64,000 nucleotides of DNA from Ignavibacteria bacterium (GCA_015709655.1 CP054181.1:2166207-2230206), one strand, 5' to 3'; positions 52,292 through 62,944 are shown, numbered from the stretch's first letter. The notes: generated by a model not told the origin, from the sequence alone. Made by a program: numbers and translations.

Positions 52292-52342
52292 AGTCAAAGA
52301 TAGCGCATAGCTTTGTAGCTGCATAAAAAAACATACCGCATT

Positions 52343-53131
52343 ATGGCATACCAGCAACCCCCATCCTCCGTCCCAAGCATCCACCAGCGATACATCGTAG
52401 GCAAGCGCGCCATTGCCGAAGCATTAGCCGGTGGCATTACCCTGGAGAAAATTTTCTTCGCCTACGGTGCTGCTGACCCCGAGCTTCACAAGCTTCGGGC
52501 CGCAGCCGAGCGCTCCGGCGTGGCAGTGGCTACCATGGATAAGCGAAAGTTTGCAGCACTCGAAAAAGAGCTTTCGCTTGAGCAGCATGCCGCACAAAAC
52601 GTTGTTGCTCTCCGGGCACCGCGGACACTACTCGGGTTTGACGAGTTTGTGAAAGGGGCTTTGGCATTCGCTGCCAACACCCTGATTGTTGTTGCCGATG
52701 GGATTACAGACCCTCATAATCTGGGTGCTATTGCACGCAGTGCCGAATGTGCCGGTGCCTACGGTTTGATTATCCCAGACCAGTACAGTGCGCCGATTAC
52801 ACCCGCTGCGGTTAAATCATCGGCTGGTGCATTGGAGCTGCTGCCGGTATGCAAGGTGCCAAGGGTGAGCACAACGGTGCGTGCCCTGCGTACACAGGGG
52901 TGGACGGTTGTTGGCACAGCTACGCCTGCCCAAGCCCCCTACACACAGGCAGACTATCGCGGGCCTACGGCTCTGGTGATTGGCAACGAAGGCGAAGGGC
53001 TTCACCCGCGCGTGCTGGAAGAATGCTCGATTGTAGTGGAAATCCCAATGCACGGCAGAATCGCATCGCTGAACGCATCGGTGGCAGCAGCCGTGGTGCT
53101 GTTCGAGGCCGTTCGTCAGCGAACAGCGTAA
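52343..53131 (+). CDS. rlmB: 23S rRNA (guanosine-2'-O)-methyltransferase RlmB, SpoU/TrmH family
   Basis: 262 residues. N-terminal substrate-binding domain 'YIVGKRAIAEALAGG..LEKIFFAYG', then a SPOUT methyltransferase with motif 1 'ADGITDPHNLGAIARSAECAGAYGLI', motif 2 'ALVIGNEGEGL' and motif 3 'VEIPMHGRIASLNASVAAAVVLFEAVRQR'. It modifies a G in the peptidyl-transferase region of 23S rRNA in E. coli (G2251); the target here is inferred. lysS follows 40 nt downstream. Confidence 0.92.
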   Translation: MAYQQPPSSVPSIHQRYIVGKRAIAEALAGGITLEKIFFAYGAADPELHKLRAAAERSGVAVATMDKRKFAALEKELSLEQHAAQNVVALRAPRTLLGFDEFVKGALAFAANTLIVVADGITDPHNLGAIARSAECAGAYGLIIPDQYSAPITPAAVKSSAGALELLPVCKVPRVSTTVRALRTQGWTVVGTATPAQAPYTQADYRGPTALVIGNEGEGLHPRVLEECSIVVEIPMHGRIASLNASVAAAVVLFEAVRQRTA

Positions 53132-53171
53132 GGCCGGTGAATCTTCTATTTTTGCGGTTTCGAAAGCTTGA

Positions 53172-54701
53172 ATGAACATGACAGAACTCTCTCTTAACGA
53201 TCAGGAACAACAACGCAGGCATAAACTCACTGAGCTGCGTGAACTGGGTATCAATCCGTATCCGGTGAATTTTCCAAAAACACACCAGAGCGCCGAGATA
53301 TTAACAACATTTAGCGATGAGCATCCGGAACTCCTTGCCGACGTCTATGTTGCCGGCAGGATAGTTAGCTTTCGAAAAATGGGGAAGGCAAGCTTCTGCC
53401 ATATTCAAGATCAGGAAGGCAAGATTCAGTTGTATCTGCGAAAGGACGATCTGCCCGACTGGTACGACCATCTGCGACTCCTTGATATAGGCGATATTGT
53501 AGGGGCAAGGGGCTATGTTTTCCGTACTAAGATGGGTGAAATCAGCATCCATGTACGCGAGTTTACCCTGCTAACCAAGAGCATAACGCTGATACCACTC
53601 ACCAAGGAAGAAACTGACGATCAGGGGAATGTGCACCGGTATAGTGCCTTTGCCGACAAGGAGCAACGCTATCGGAAACGGTATCTTGATTTAATAGCCA
53701 ATCCGGAGATTAAGGAAACGTTTGTTGTTCGCTCAAAGATCATCTCAACGATGCGACGATATTTTGACGAACGCGGGTGGCTTGAAGTAGAAACACCGGT
53801 TCTTCAGCCGCTGTATGGCGGCGCAACGGCACGTCCGTTTACTACCCACCACAATGCTCTGGATGTGGACCTGTACCTGCGTATTGCCGATGAGCTGTAC
53901 CTAAAACGGCTTATCGTTGGCGGCTTTGAAGGCGTGTACGAGATCTCGAAAAACTTCCGTAACGAAGGGATGGATAAAACCCATAACCCCGAGTTTACCA
54001 GTATGGAAATCTATGTGGCGTATAAGGACTATTTGTGGATGATGGATCTCACCGAGGATCTCGTGCGTTCGATTGCTGCTACTGTTGGAGCAACAACGAT
54101 ACAGACTGCGGATGGATCAACCACTATCGACTTCTCCAAACCCTTTGTCCGTGCCTCAATGTTTAGCCTGTTAGAACAGTACACCGGTAAGCCATTGCGT
54201 GGGCTTTCGCGCGAGCAGCTTGTGCAGGCAGCGCGTGAGTTAAAGGTGGAGCATGACCCCCAGTGGAGTGCAATGAAGCTTCTTGATGAAATTTTCAGCG
54301 AGAAAGTAGAACCTCACCTTATCCAGCCAACCTTTGTTACCGATCATCCGGTTGAGATGAGTCCGCTTGCCAAGGCACACCGCTCCGAGGAGGGCCTGGT
54401 GGAACGCTTTGAACTCTACGTGAACGGTAAGGAACTTGCCAACAGCTTCTCGGAGCTTAACGATCCCATCGATCAGCGCGCACGGCTGGAAGAACAGGCA
54501 CGTATCCGTGCGGCGGGTGATGACGAAGCCATGGTTGTTGATGAAGACTTCCTGCACGCCATCGATGCAGGTATGCCGCCTACGGCAGGTTTGGGAATTG
54601 GTATTGACCGCTTGGTGATGCTGCTAACGGGTAACGACAGTATTCGGGATGTTATTTTCTTCCCGCAAATGAAACCGGAGCGTAGTAATGCCGAAGCCTG
54701 A
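53172..54701 (+). CDS. lysS: lysyl-tRNA synthetase, class II
   Basis: 509 residues, normal length. An N-terminal OB-fold anticodon-binding domain ('[32 protein letters not shown]', about 55-90) precedes the catalytic domain with motif 1 '[14 protein letters not shown]', motif 2 '[24 protein letters not shown]' and motif 3 '[26 protein letters not shown]'. It charges tRNA-Lys. The last 14 nt overlap the next gene, a site-2-type protease. Confidence 0.97.
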   Translation: MNMTELSLNDQEQQRRHKLTELRELGINPYPVNFPKTHQSAEILTTFSDEHPELLADVYVAGRIVSFRKMGKASFCHIQDQEGKIQLYLRKDDLPDWYDHLRLLDIGDIVGARGYVFRTKMGEISIHVREFTLLTKSITLIPLTKEETDDQGNVHRYSAFADKEQRYRKRYLDLIANPEIKETFVVRSKIISTMRRYFDERGWLEVETPVLQPLYGGATARPFTTHHNALDVDLYLRIADELYLKRLIVGGFEGVYEISKNFRNEGMDKTHNPEFTSMEIYVAYKDYLWMMDLTEDLVRSIAATVGATTIQTADGSTTIDFSKPFVRASMFSLLEQYTGKPLRGLSREQLVQAARELKVEHDPQWSAMKLLDEIFSEKVEPHLIQPTFVTDHPVEMSPLAKAHRSEEGLVERFELYVNGKELANSFSELNDPIDQRARLEEQARIRAAGDDEAMVVDEDFLHAIDAGMPPTAGLGIGIDRLVMLLTGNDSIRDVIFFPQMKPERSNAEA

Positions 54702-55713
54702 TAAACTCTGGCTTCATGCCCTGCTGTTTGCAATAACCTTTATTAGCACCATGATGGCCGGCACTGCATGGGCTATGGCGGACTATTCGGATATCACACT
54801 GTGGGGTCATGGAATAACCTATGCGCTGCTCATCATGAGCTTCCTGTCGGCCCACGAGTTTGGGCACTATATCGCGGCCCGTATTCATGATGTGGATGCC
54901 ACACTCCCTTATTTTATACCAATGCCATTCTTACAGATTATTCCGTTTGGGACGATGGGGGCAGTGATAAAAACCCGCTCAGTGATACCAAACAGGAAGG
55001 TAATGTTTGATATCGGCGTTGCCGGACCACTCGCCGGCTTTGCGGTGTGCCTGGTGATCCTGGGCATTGGCTACGGCACTGTTCCAGGATTCGAAAGTAT
55101 TTATACGTATCATCCCGAATACCGTCTGCTCGAGGAAATTCCACGTAGCGGCATGTACTTTGGTGAGATGCCGCTATACACCCTGTTCCGTTGGTTTGGT
55201 TTGCAGGTTAACGGCTGGATTCCTCCAATGAACGAAGTATATCACTATCCTTTTTTATGTGTTGGTTGGTTTGGCCTCTTCGTTACGGCGTTAAATATGG
55301 CGCCGTTTGGGAGCTTGGACGGCGGACACGTTTTGTATGCTCTGGTTGGTGGACGTATGCAGCGCAGGATTTCAAGCATTCTGTGGTGGGTTATGTTTGC
55401 TGCCGGAGCTCTTTCGGTGCTTGGTCAGGTGAATACGGTGCTGATGGAACCAACACCCGTTGAATGGATACGGATGTTGCAGGACAGCATAGGGAAGCCG
55501 CTTCACATGATGGTTACAACCGCACCCTGGTTGTTTCAGGCTGGTGAAGGATGGTTGGTGTGGGCACTGTTTGTGCGTTTCCTGGTCCGGATTCATCATC
55601 CCGAGCTTCCGGACTCATCGCCGATTGGCCCGGTTCGAACAATGATAGGGTGGCTGGCTTTAGTGATTTTGGTGCTCTGCCTTCCCATTCGCTTTGTTTA
55701 CTTTGTTACTTAA
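54688..55713 (+). CDS. site-2-protease-like membrane peptidase (M50)
   Basis: 341 residues with six or more membrane helices. Zinc motif HEFGHY (H56, E57, H60) lies in a helix, and the second motif is '[17 protein letters not shown]' (D near 211), as in intramembrane metalloproteases of the M50 family. No PDZ domain is visible, so it belongs to the short S2P-like type. The ATG lies inside the lysS 3' end (14-nt overlap). Substrate unknown. Confidence 0.9.
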   Translation: MPKPDKLWLHALLFAITFISTMMAGTAWAMADYSDITLWGHGITYALLIMSFLSAHEFGHYIAARIHDVDATLPYFIPMPFLQIIPFGTMGAVIKTRSVIPNRKVMFDIGVAGPLAGFAVCLVILGIGYGTVPGFESIYTYHPEYRLLEEIPRSGMYFGEMPLYTLFRWFGLQVNGWIPPMNEVYHYPFLCVGWFGLFVTALNMAPFGSLDGGHVLYALVGGRMQRRISSILWWVMFAAGALSVLGQVNTVLMEPTPVEWIRMLQDSIGKPLHMMVTTAPWLFQAGEGWLVWALFVRFLVRIHHPELPDSSPIGPVRTMIGWLALVILVLCLPIRFVYFVT

Positions 55714-55745
55714 GGTATAGTCGCAGTGTTTTATTCGTACCGGCA

Positions 55746-57437
55746 ATGCAGTTAACCTCGCAGCAGCATACCATTATCGCCACAGTGCTGCTTATTGCGG
55801 TGGCATACCTAACCCGTATCGGCGGAGTTGAGATCCAGCCGTGGGACGAAGGGTTGTATGCGGTACGGGCCAATGCAATCGCGCAGACAGGTCAGGTGGT
55901 AGATCAGTCAGAACATACGTTGGGCGGACTCTACTCTGCAATTCCTGCACCTCTTGTCTCGTGGCAGTCTGCTGCCGGGATTTCAATTTTCGGGAAGACG
56001 GCACTTGGCGTTCGATTCTTTACTGTGGCTGAATCCGCAGCAGCAATGCTGCTGGTGTACCTGATACTGATGATGGTTGCCGACACACGAATGGCGGTGT
56101 ACGGAACCGTCTTCCTGGGTACGGCATTGCATTGGGTTGTGTATTCACGACAGGCAATGCAGGAAGTGCCGCTGGCTGCATTCTCGCTGCTCACGCTGTG
56201 GGGGGTGATGAGGATTTATGTTTTGCGGCAGCGCGGATGCGAAGTATGGCACAGGCAGATGCTGCTTGCTACTGTTGCTGCAGGAACGGGGCTTGGGTTT
56301 GCAATGCTGTCTAAACTTACCGTTGGAGTACTTCCTGTACTCTTCACCATCCCATTATTCGCATTACCCGAAACCAGAAAAACTGCAGTAATTGTCGTGC
56401 TGACGGGTCTGGGTATTGCATTGCCATGGTATGTATCAATGGCGCTTCAGCATGGGGCTCCGTTTCTGCAGGCACTGTCACTACACCAGGTTACTACCGC
56501 GGTAGAGGGTAACTCCAGGAGTTTGGGATTGCTGTATTACGTGAATCAACTCCTGGTTGCCCAGCCGTTTGTTCTTGTGGCGTTGCTGTTGCCGGTAAAG
56601 GAACTCCCCGGCATGGTTCGGCTGCTGTTTACCACGGGTAACCCGCAGCAGTCACGTCAGCGATTCAAGGCTGTAATTTATCTGTGGCTGGTGTGTACGT
56701 TTATCCCACTAACAGTTGCTGCTACCAAGAATCCGCACTACACGGTGATGATACTCCCGCCGGCAATACTTGCAGCAGTAGTCAATTTTGAACGAATAAT
56801 CGGAAGGTGGCAACGCAGCATGACACTTGCAGTGTTTATGATACTGCTCATGATAGCCTGTTGGGCATATCTGCCGGGGATCCGACATATTGCCCGCTCT
56901 GCTCCGCTGGAGATGTTGCCCTGGCTGCTGTTTGCGGCAGCAGCGCTTATTGTTCCGCTGATACTTCCAGCCAGAATTACCACGCCACTTGCCGTCCGTA
57001 TGTTTAAGCCGGTCATTATAATCCTGATTGCTGCCGGCGCGATATCATCAGCACAGGTGATTTGGAATGGACGTCCGGAAGACGTTACAGGCGGACGTGA
57101 GGTAGCCTTGCGGTTAACTGACTCGGGAATGCCAGCGTATGGTTACGTGTATCACCGGCATAACGATGCCGACTCGCTAAACCCACAAATAGCGTGGTAT
57201 TTGCAGGTATATTCGGATGGCAAAGCCCCTTTACAGAATTACACACCGGTTGCGCTTCCAGAGACAGAAAGTTCGCTGGACGTTGTTGCTCAGCTGGCAG
57301 TAATGGGTAAACCTGTAATTGTTTACTATCACCCTTCGGTTTCGAAAGAGGTGCAAACCGAGGTTGTTGCCGGTCTGGCAGCATTGTACAATGTTGAGTG
57401 GACGAGCGAGGAGTACACCTATCTGGTGAAGAACTAA
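55746..57437 (+). CDS. ArnT/GT39-like glycosyltransferase
   Basis: 563 residues from ATG 55746; an open frame extends 65 codons upstream but reads through the M50 gene in another frame. About eleven membrane helices follow. The first loop has 'IQPWDEGLYAVRANAIAQTG' with the acidic DEGLYA motif typical of PMT/ArnT enzymes, which use polyprenyl-phosphate sugars. 'GLYSAIPAPLVSWQSAAGISIFG', 'SRQAMQEVPLAAFSLL' and 'MLSKLTVGVLPVLF' match the family. The C-terminal ~85 residues are soluble. Acceptor (lipid A, protein or other) unknown. Confidence 0.85.
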   Translation: MQLTSQQHTIIATVLLIAVAYLTRIGGVEIQPWDEGLYAVRANAIAQTGQVVDQSEHTLGGLYSAIPAPLVSWQSAAGISIFGKTALGVRFFTVAESAAAMLLVYLILMMVADTRMAVYGTVFLGTALHWVVYSRQAMQEVPLAAFSLLTLWGVMRIYVLRQRGCEVWHRQMLLATVAAGTGLGFAMLSKLTVGVLPVLFTIPLFALPETRKTAVIVVLTGLGIALPWYVSMALQHGAPFLQALSLHQVTTAVEGNSRSLGLLYYVNQLLVAQPFVLVALLLPVKELPGMVRLLFTTGNPQQSRQRFKAVIYLWLVCTFIPLTVAATKNPHYTVMILPPAILAAVVNFERIIGRWQRSMTLAVFMILLMIACWAYLPGIRHIARSAPLEMLPWLLFAAAALIVPLILPARITTPLAVRMFKPVIIILIAAGAISSAQVIWNGRPEDVTGGREVALRLTDSGMPAYGYVYHRHNDADSLNPQIAWYLQVYSDGKAPLQNYTPVALPETESSLDVVAQLAVMGKPVIVYYHPSVSKEVQTEVVAGLAALYNVEWTSEEYTYLVKN

Positions 57438-57446
57438 AGCTCAATA

Positions 57447-59258
57447 CTATCCGGCATACAGGCGGGTGTAAACACCATTCATGGCCAGCAACTCGTTGTG
57501 AGTACCGGTTTCAACAATTGTACCGTTGTCAAAAACAAAAATCTTGTCGGCATGCACTACTGTACTTAGCCGGTGTGCAACAACAATGGCAGTACGGTTT
57601 GACAGTACGTTACCGATGGCTGCCTGCACTATCCGCTCGCTCTCGGTGTCGAGAGCAGATGTTGCTTCGTCGAACAACAGAATCTGGGGGTTGCGCACAA
57701 CAGCTCTGGCAATAGCCAGGCGTTGCCTCTGTCCACCGGACAGACGCATCCCGCGATCTCCGATCACTGTGTTGTATCCATCCGGCAGCTGCGAGATAAA
57801 ATCGTGAGCATGAGCAATTCGAGCAGCCTGCTCTACCTGCTCACTGGTAACATTCTCCATTCCCAGGGTAATGTTGGCAAACACTGTGTCGTTAAATAAA
57901 ATTGTTTCCTGACTTACCATGCCAAACATCGAGCGGTACTCCGGCAGACTAAACGTGCGGATATCCTGACCATTAAAACTGATATTGCCTTGCTGCGGAT
58001 CGTAAAACCGCAAGACAAGATCCAGCAGAGTACTCTTGCCACTACCGCTGGCACCAACGAAGGCAACGGTCTCGCCCCGTGGAATATTCAGGGTGATGTT
58101 GCGGAGTACATTGCCGCTTCCGTATGAAAAGCTTACATCGTTAATGGCGAGTTCCGTGGAAAACGTACCGGGCTTGCTGCTGCCGTCCGTAATGGTTGGT
58201 TGTTCGTCCAGCAGGCCGGCAACATTCTGCGCGGCCGCAATTCCGCGCTGCATACTGGCGATGGTGCTAACAATGGATGTTATCGGCTGCATTAAACCAA
58301 ACAGCAGGAACAGGAAGGTGACAAGATTCGAAGCAACGATCTGTCCGCTTTCAAGAGCCATCCCGCCAGCAAAGAAAACACCGACAAGGGCAAGGATGCC
58401 AAAGGTATCGTTAACAACCGGGACAAGAGCGCTTACCCGTTCGTTGCGCAGAGCGGTGTGAACATAGTGAGCCGTTTGCGAGGAAAATCGCTTCAGCATG
58501 GTTGACTCAACGGCAAGTGCCTTGACCACCCGGATACCGTGAACGGTTTCCTGAAGTGTACTGGTATAGTTAGCCTGGGCATGCTGCATCCTTGCTCCAT
58601 ACCTGCGTAGGAGCTTCGTGCTTAGCCGTATTGCCAGGAAACTGCCAATGCTTATGAGTAAAGCAATTGCCGTTAGCATCGGGCTGATTGCAATTAACAG
58701 TGCTACGTAAATAACAACCGTTATACCCTCACGCCACAAGCCTGTAACCGAGTTTATGGCCGAATGGTTTAGCACGCCTACGTCATTGGTAAGTAGTGAA
58801 ATAATGTTGCCGGTTTTGTTTCGACCGAAAAAGTCCATGCTCAGACTGGTAAGCCGTAAAAACATGGTGTCACGGATCGACTTCATGATCCCTTCTTCCA
58901 TGCGTACACTGATAATCCGACTTAAATATTTAAGCAGTCCTCGAATGGCAAACAGAACAAAGATGAAGATGCTGAGGTTGCGGATCGAGATGTAGAATGT
59001 TTCGCCAATAATCAGCTTTTGTATAAATGCATCATACCACGATTTTAAGCTGCTGGTGTCGGTTCCTACCCGTGGCATCACCGATGCAGCATCTGCGTTA
59101 AACAGTGTCCGGAACACCGGCTCTACCGATGCCAGGATAGCAGCGTTGGCAGCCGCAAACAGCATGTTGGCAATAAAGCTGAACACGATGAGCGTAAAGA
59201 ATGGCTGTACGAAAGGCAGGATACGCTGAATGAGTTCTTTAATACTGTGATTGTTCAA
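57447..59258 (-). CDS. MsbA-like ABC exporter (fused TM and ATPase)
   Basis: 603 residues. Six membrane helices (about 20-320) are followed by the nucleotide-binding domain with Walker A 'GASGSGKST', Q-loop 'MVSQETILFNDT', signature 'LSGGQRQRLAIARA', Walker B 'ILLFDEATSALD' and H-loop 'VVAHRLSTV'. It resembles lipid-A or multidrug half-exporters that work as homodimers. It converges on the GT39-like gene (stops 9 nt apart), fitting an envelope-lipid context, but the substrate is inferred. Confidence 0.93.
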   Translation of the reverse strand: MNNHSIKELIQRILPFVQPFFTLIVFSFIANMLFAAANAAILASVEPVFRTLFNADAASVMPRVGTDTSSLKSWYDAFIQKLIIGETFYISIRNLSIFIFVLFAIRGLLKYLSRIISVRMEEGIMKSIRDTMFLRLTSLSMDFFGRNKTGNIISLLTNDVGVLNHSAINSVTGLWREGITVVIYVALLIAISPMLTAIALLISIGSFLAIRLSTKLLRRYGARMQHAQANYTSTLQETVHGIRVVKALAVESTMLKRFSSQTAHYVHTALRNERVSALVPVVNDTFGILALVGVFFAGGMALESGQIVASNLVTFLFLLFGLMQPITSIVSTIASMQRGIAAAQNVAGLLDEQPTITDGSSKPGTFSTELAINDVSFSYGSGNVLRNITLNIPRGETVAFVGASGSGKSTLLDLVLRFYDPQQGNISFNGQDIRTFSLPEYRSMFGMVSQETILFNDTVFANITLGMENVTSEQVEQAARIAHAHDFISQLPDGYNTVIGDRGMRLSGGQRQRLAIARAVVRNPQILLFDEATSALDTESERIVQAAIGNVLSNRTAIVVAHRLSTVVHADKIFVFDNGTIVETGTHNELLAMNGVYTRLYAG

Positions 59259-59303
59259 CAGAGGGTTCTACGGTTTTTTAAACATCGGTGCAGTGCAAAG
59301 CTA

Positions 59304-60413
59304 TCAATGTGTTTTGTCTATTGACTTACGATAGAAGTTGGCGTATGACGTAATGGCTGTTAGCATTGCCTGTGCCAGTTGCTGCTGACCCTTGGCGGAG
59401 CTAATATATTCGGCATCGGACGGGTTGCTCAGGAAGGCTGTTTCGAATAATACGTTGGGCATGGAAGCACCTACCAGTACGTAGAAACCGGCCTGGTTTA
59501 CACCTCGGTTGTGCAAACCGGTTTTTGCCGATACGTTGCGCTGAAGAAGCGAGGCGAATTCTTCTGAAAAACGAACGAAGCTGTGCTGTGCCATTGTTGC
59601 AACTATTAACCGGTCTGCATCTAACTGTGAGTATTTCCCCGTGTTTTGTTCCAGCTGAATTGATGCGTTCTCACGTTCGGCAACACCGGCTGCATCGGCA
59701 TTGCGGCCAGGACGCAGGATGTAGGTTTCGCATCCGTGTGCCGGGTTAGGTATCGTAGGCATACTGTTGCAGTGAATACTTACAAACAGCTTCCCCCTGG
59801 CTTCGTTGGCAATTTGTGTGCGTTTGTACAACTCAATAAATGTATCATCATCGCGCGTCATTACAACCTTGGTTTTTGGCAGCTCCTTTTGAATAAGGTC
59901 TCGGAGCTGTTTAGCAATGCTTAGGGTAACGTCTTTTTCATACACCCCGTTAACGCCCTTTGCTCCCACATCCTTGCCACCGTGGCCTGGATCAAGGACT
60001 ACAACATCAAGTTCCCAGGCTGCGGTTTGCCTGGGAGGTGCTGTGGTTGTGCCTGCCACCGCATGTGTCTGTACCGATGTACCGGTGAACTGCACGATTA
60101 CTCTGAAGGGGCCGCTTCGTTTTATGCTGACAGCCTCAAAACTTCCTACGTCGCACCGTGCCACCGCAAAGGTTCGTATCTGTGTTGTGGAAACTGTAAC
60201 ACCCTTACATCCGCTAAGCCGTGCTGTATCGGCAAACTGCATGTTTGGGAATCTGACGATAGCCTTGCCGGCAGTAACTTCGGGCCGGTGATACTCCCGG
60301 ATAGTGTCGGTAGCCACAAAAACAATCTGCACAGTGTCGGCAAAAGCAGTGCACTGAATGGCGGTAATGCGCCCTTGCGACAGGAGAATGGCTGGCATAC
60401 TCAGAACAAGCAT
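59304..60413 (-). CDS. N-acetylmuramoyl-L-alanine amidase (Amidase_3)
   Basis: 369 residues from ATG 60413, which begins a signal peptide (MLVLSMPAILLSQG) 31 nt after the corA stop. Residues about 15-125 may be an AMIN-like domain. The catalytic domain has zinc-ligand motifs 'VVLDPGHGGKDVGAKG', 'VYEKDVTL' (E) and 'GKLFVSIHCNSMP' (H), and the C-terminal Glu in 'NVLFETAFLSNPSDAEYI'. It cleaves peptide stems from peptidoglycan, acting in the periplasm. Probably in an operon with corA. Confidence 0.92.
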   Translation of the reverse strand: MLVLSMPAILLSQGRITAIQCTAFADTVQIVFVATDTIREYHRPEVTAGKAIVRFPNMQFADTARLSGCKGVTVSTTQIRTFAVARCDVGSFEAVSIKRSGPFRVIVQFTGTSVQTHAVAGTTTAPPRQTAAWELDVVVLDPGHGGKDVGAKGVNGVYEKDVTLSIAKQLRDLIQKELPKTKVVMTRDDDTFIELYKRTQIANEARGKLFVSIHCNSMPTIPNPAHGCETYILRPGRNADAAGVAERENASIQLEQNTGKYSQLDADRLIVATMAQHSFVRFSEEFASLLQRNVSAKTGLHNRGVNQAGFYVLVGASMPNVLFETAFLSNPSDAEYISSAKGQQQLAQAMLTAITSYANFYRKSIDKTH

Positions 60414-60444
60414 TGATTGAACAATGCGTGTGACAAAGGCAGTG

Positions 60445-61479
60445 TTAATCAAGCCAGCCCCGACGTTTGAAGAACACAAATAAAACAACAACCGTAAGCG
60501 TGACAAAAAGCGTGATTGCAGGATACGTCCACCAGAACTCAAGCTCCGGCATGTGTACAAAATTCATTCCGTACCAGCTGGCAATTGTCATTACCGGCAG
60601 AAAAATCGTGCCAAGAGCGGTAAGCCTGCGCATGATTTCATTCAGCCGTGACTGCGAAATTGAGAAGTGCAAATCGATAAGCCCCTTAATCTCTTCTCGT
60701 AACAGCTCGATCTGTTCTTCTGCCAGGATGGTGTTGTCGTACACATCTCTGAAGTAGGCGGCCTCCTGAATATCAACATATTTATAATCACCGCGTGACA
60801 GGCGCTGCATCATTTCATTCATGTGAACGATGGCCATGCGGTACTGAAGCAGGTGACGTTTCATGCGCTGAAGCCGAAGAACTATGCGCTCTGCAGTTGA
60901 TTTCAGCACAAGTCGTTCAAGCTCTGACAGCCGGCTGATAATGCTGTCATGAACGGCAATCAGGTGTTTTACGGCTGCATCGGCAACCATTGCAGCAAGG
61001 AAGTCAGGTCCGCGCTGCAGTAACTGCGGATTTTTGTCAATGGACTGGCGCACAGTATCAACCGAATTCAGCGATCCGATGTGTATGGTTACAAACACGC
61101 CCTTATTCAGCACGATATTTATCTGGGCCTGCAGAAGTCTATCGATGAGTGTATGATGGCTATCGGTACTGAGGTGTTTGGGAAGCTCAATTGTCCGGTA
61201 GATGAGGAACAGGTAATCATCAAACTGTTCCGCCTTCGGAGGATGCATCTTCCAGCCACCATGAGAGTCTGACAAGGCGGAGTGTGCAATATCTTCCACC
61301 ACCAGATCATGAACGCCCAGCCATCCGGTAAGGATCATTGCCGTTTCGTCGGCAGTTGGATCCTGCATGTCAATCCATACTGTCTCGTTGGCGGAGTACT
61401 CTCCCGGCGGTTTTGCCAGGACCGTATCTATGTTCGGTTCCTTACATTCGTTTAAATGTAGCTGACGTATGAAGATCAT
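60445..61479 (-). CDS. corA: CorA-family magnesium/divalent cation transporter
   Basis: 344 residues. A large soluble N-terminal domain (PTADETAMILTGWLGVHDLVVEDIAHS..HPPKAEQFDDYLFLIYRTIE) and long helices precede two C-terminal membrane helices. The pore signature YGMNF is present near residue 301 ('IASWYGMNFVHMPELEFWWTYP'), and the positively charged end FFKRRGWLD is typical. The start diverges from the RNA-methyltransferase gene. Confidence 0.95.
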   Translation of the reverse strand: MIFIRQLHLNECKEPNIDTVLAKPPGEYSANETVWIDMQDPTADETAMILTGWLGVHDLVVEDIAHSALSDSHGGWKMHPPKAEQFDDYLFLIYRTIELPKHLSTDSHHTLIDRLLQAQINIVLNKGVFVTIHIGSLNSVDTVRQSIDKNPQLLQRGPDFLAAMVADAAVKHLIAVHDSIISRLSELERLVLKSTAERIVLRLQRMKRHLLQYRMAIVHMNEMMQRLSRGDYKYVDIQEAAYFRDVYDNTILAEEQIELLREEIKGLIDLHFSISQSRLNEIMRRLTALGTIFLPVMTIASWYGMNFVHMPELEFWWTYPAITLFVTLTVVVLFVFFKRRGWLD

Positions 61480-61519
61480 GCGTTTGGTGTATTCACTCGT
61501 TTACGTACAAAACTACCGA

Positions 61520-62944
61520 ATGGCACGCAGGAAAATATCCGCAGACACAGAACACATCGAAATTGAAGTACACGGCATGAGCTCTGAGGGCGTAAGCGTG
61601 GGCCGAGCTGACGGCGTTGTGTACTTTGTGCAGGGGGCTTTGCCGGGCGAGAACGTTACGGCTCGTATTCGCAGGCGTCACCGGCGGTATGTAGAAGCCG
61701 AGGCTGTATTGCTCCACTCTACGTCACCGGTGCGCGTTCAGCCACCCTGTGAGCACTTCGGCGTCTGCGGCGGTTGTTCGTGGCAGCATTGTAACTATGA
61801 TGAACAGGTCCGGTGGAAACACCAGCAGGTGCAGGATGCATTGCAGCGAATAGGCGGATTTCATGAGGTGCAGTATCGGGTGCCGATTGGGTCAGAACAC
61901 CAATATGGCTATCGTAATAAAATGGAGTTTTCGTTTTCTTCCTCCGCATGGCTTACAACTGCCGAAATCGAGTCAGGCAGGGAATTCGACCGCAGTTTTG
62001 CACTTGGACTTCATGTGAAGGGACGGTTTGACAAAGTCCGCAACATCTCACAGTGCCTAATCCAGGGCAGTACAGCCAACACATTGCTTAGTGCGGTGCA
62101 TTCCATTCCGGGTCTCCGATCAGTCCCTGCGTATAATCAGCGCAGTCACGAGGGCTTCCTCCGGCATCTTACAATCAGAACCAGCCGGGCATCCGGAGCC
62201 GTTCTGGGTATCCTGACCACAACCACGCCGCAGGGTGACGATGAGCAGCGTATAGTGAACGAGTTTTTGGGTCTTCTACAGCTGTTGCCTCCGGATTCCG
62301 GTTTGCTTCACACCATAAACGATACCCGCAGTCCGGTTGCAACTGGTATTATTACGGCAACGGCAGGCCGACCCTTTCTTGAAGAAAATGTACTTGGTAT
62401 TACCTACCGCATTAGTCCGTTTTCATTTTTTCAGACCAACAGCAGGCAAACCGAAGTGCTGGTTCAAGCCGCTCTGGATGCAGCAGGTATCACCACGCAG
62501 GATGTAGTTTGGGATCTGTATTGCGGTACGGGTTCGATTAGCCTGCCGGCAGCACGGCAGGGAAGGGCTGTAATCGGTTTGGAACTGGTGCAGAGTGCGG
62601 TGACTGATGCCAGACAGAATGCGGTGCTAAATAAAATTACTAATGCTGAGTTTTATGCTCTCGATCTGCATTCGAAAGGGGCTTTGGCATCCCTGGCACA
62701 ATATCCCAAACCGGATACTCTTATCGTTGATCCGCCCCGGTCCGGTATGCACCCCCAGATTGTTGAACACATTTCTGCATTACGTCCTCCGCGTGTTAGT
62801 TACGTTAGCTGTAATCCCGCAACTCTTGCGCGTGACCTTGCCATGCTGCAGCCTTTGTACAGCCTTGAATGGGTGCAAACAATTGATATGTTCCCGCAGA
62901 CGTCGCACGTTGAGGCAGTTGCGTGCCTGCGGTTGGCGGATTAA
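61520..62944 (+). CDS. 23S rRNA (uracil-5-)-methyltransferase, RlmD/TrmA family
   Basis: 474 residues from ATG 61520, where 'MARRKISADTEHIEIEVHGMSSEGVSVGR' begins the TRAM domain; an ATG at 61469 is a longer alternative. The Fe-S ligand cysteines are in 'CEHFGVCGGCSWQHC' (about 76-90). The SAM-binding motif is 'VWDLYCGTGSISLPAA' (about 330), with 'VDPPRSGMHP' and the catalytic Cys in 'YVSCNPATLARDL' (about 430). It methylates uridine C5 in rRNA; the exact position (U1939-like or other) cannot be read from sequence. Confidence 0.93.
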   Translation: MARRKISADTEHIEIEVHGMSSEGVSVGRADGVVYFVQGALPGENVTARIRRRHRRYVEAEAVLLHSTSPVRVQPPCEHFGVCGGCSWQHCNYDEQVRWKHQQVQDALQRIGGFHEVQYRVPIGSEHQYGYRNKMEFSFSSSAWLTTAEIESGREFDRSFALGLHVKGRFDKVRNISQCLIQGSTANTLLSAVHSIPGLRSVPAYNQRSHEGFLRHLTIRTSRASGAVLGILTTTTPQGDDEQRIVNEFLGLLQLLPPDSGLLHTINDTRSPVATGIITATAGRPFLEENVLGITYRISPFSFFQTNSRQTEVLVQAALDAAGITTQDVVWDLYCGTGSISLPAARQGRAVIGLELVQSAVTDARQNAVLNKITNAEFYALDLHSKGALASLAQYPKPDTLIVDPPRSGMHPQIVEHISALRPPRVSYVSCNPATLARDLAMLQPLYSLEWVQTIDMFPQTSHVEAVACLRLAD

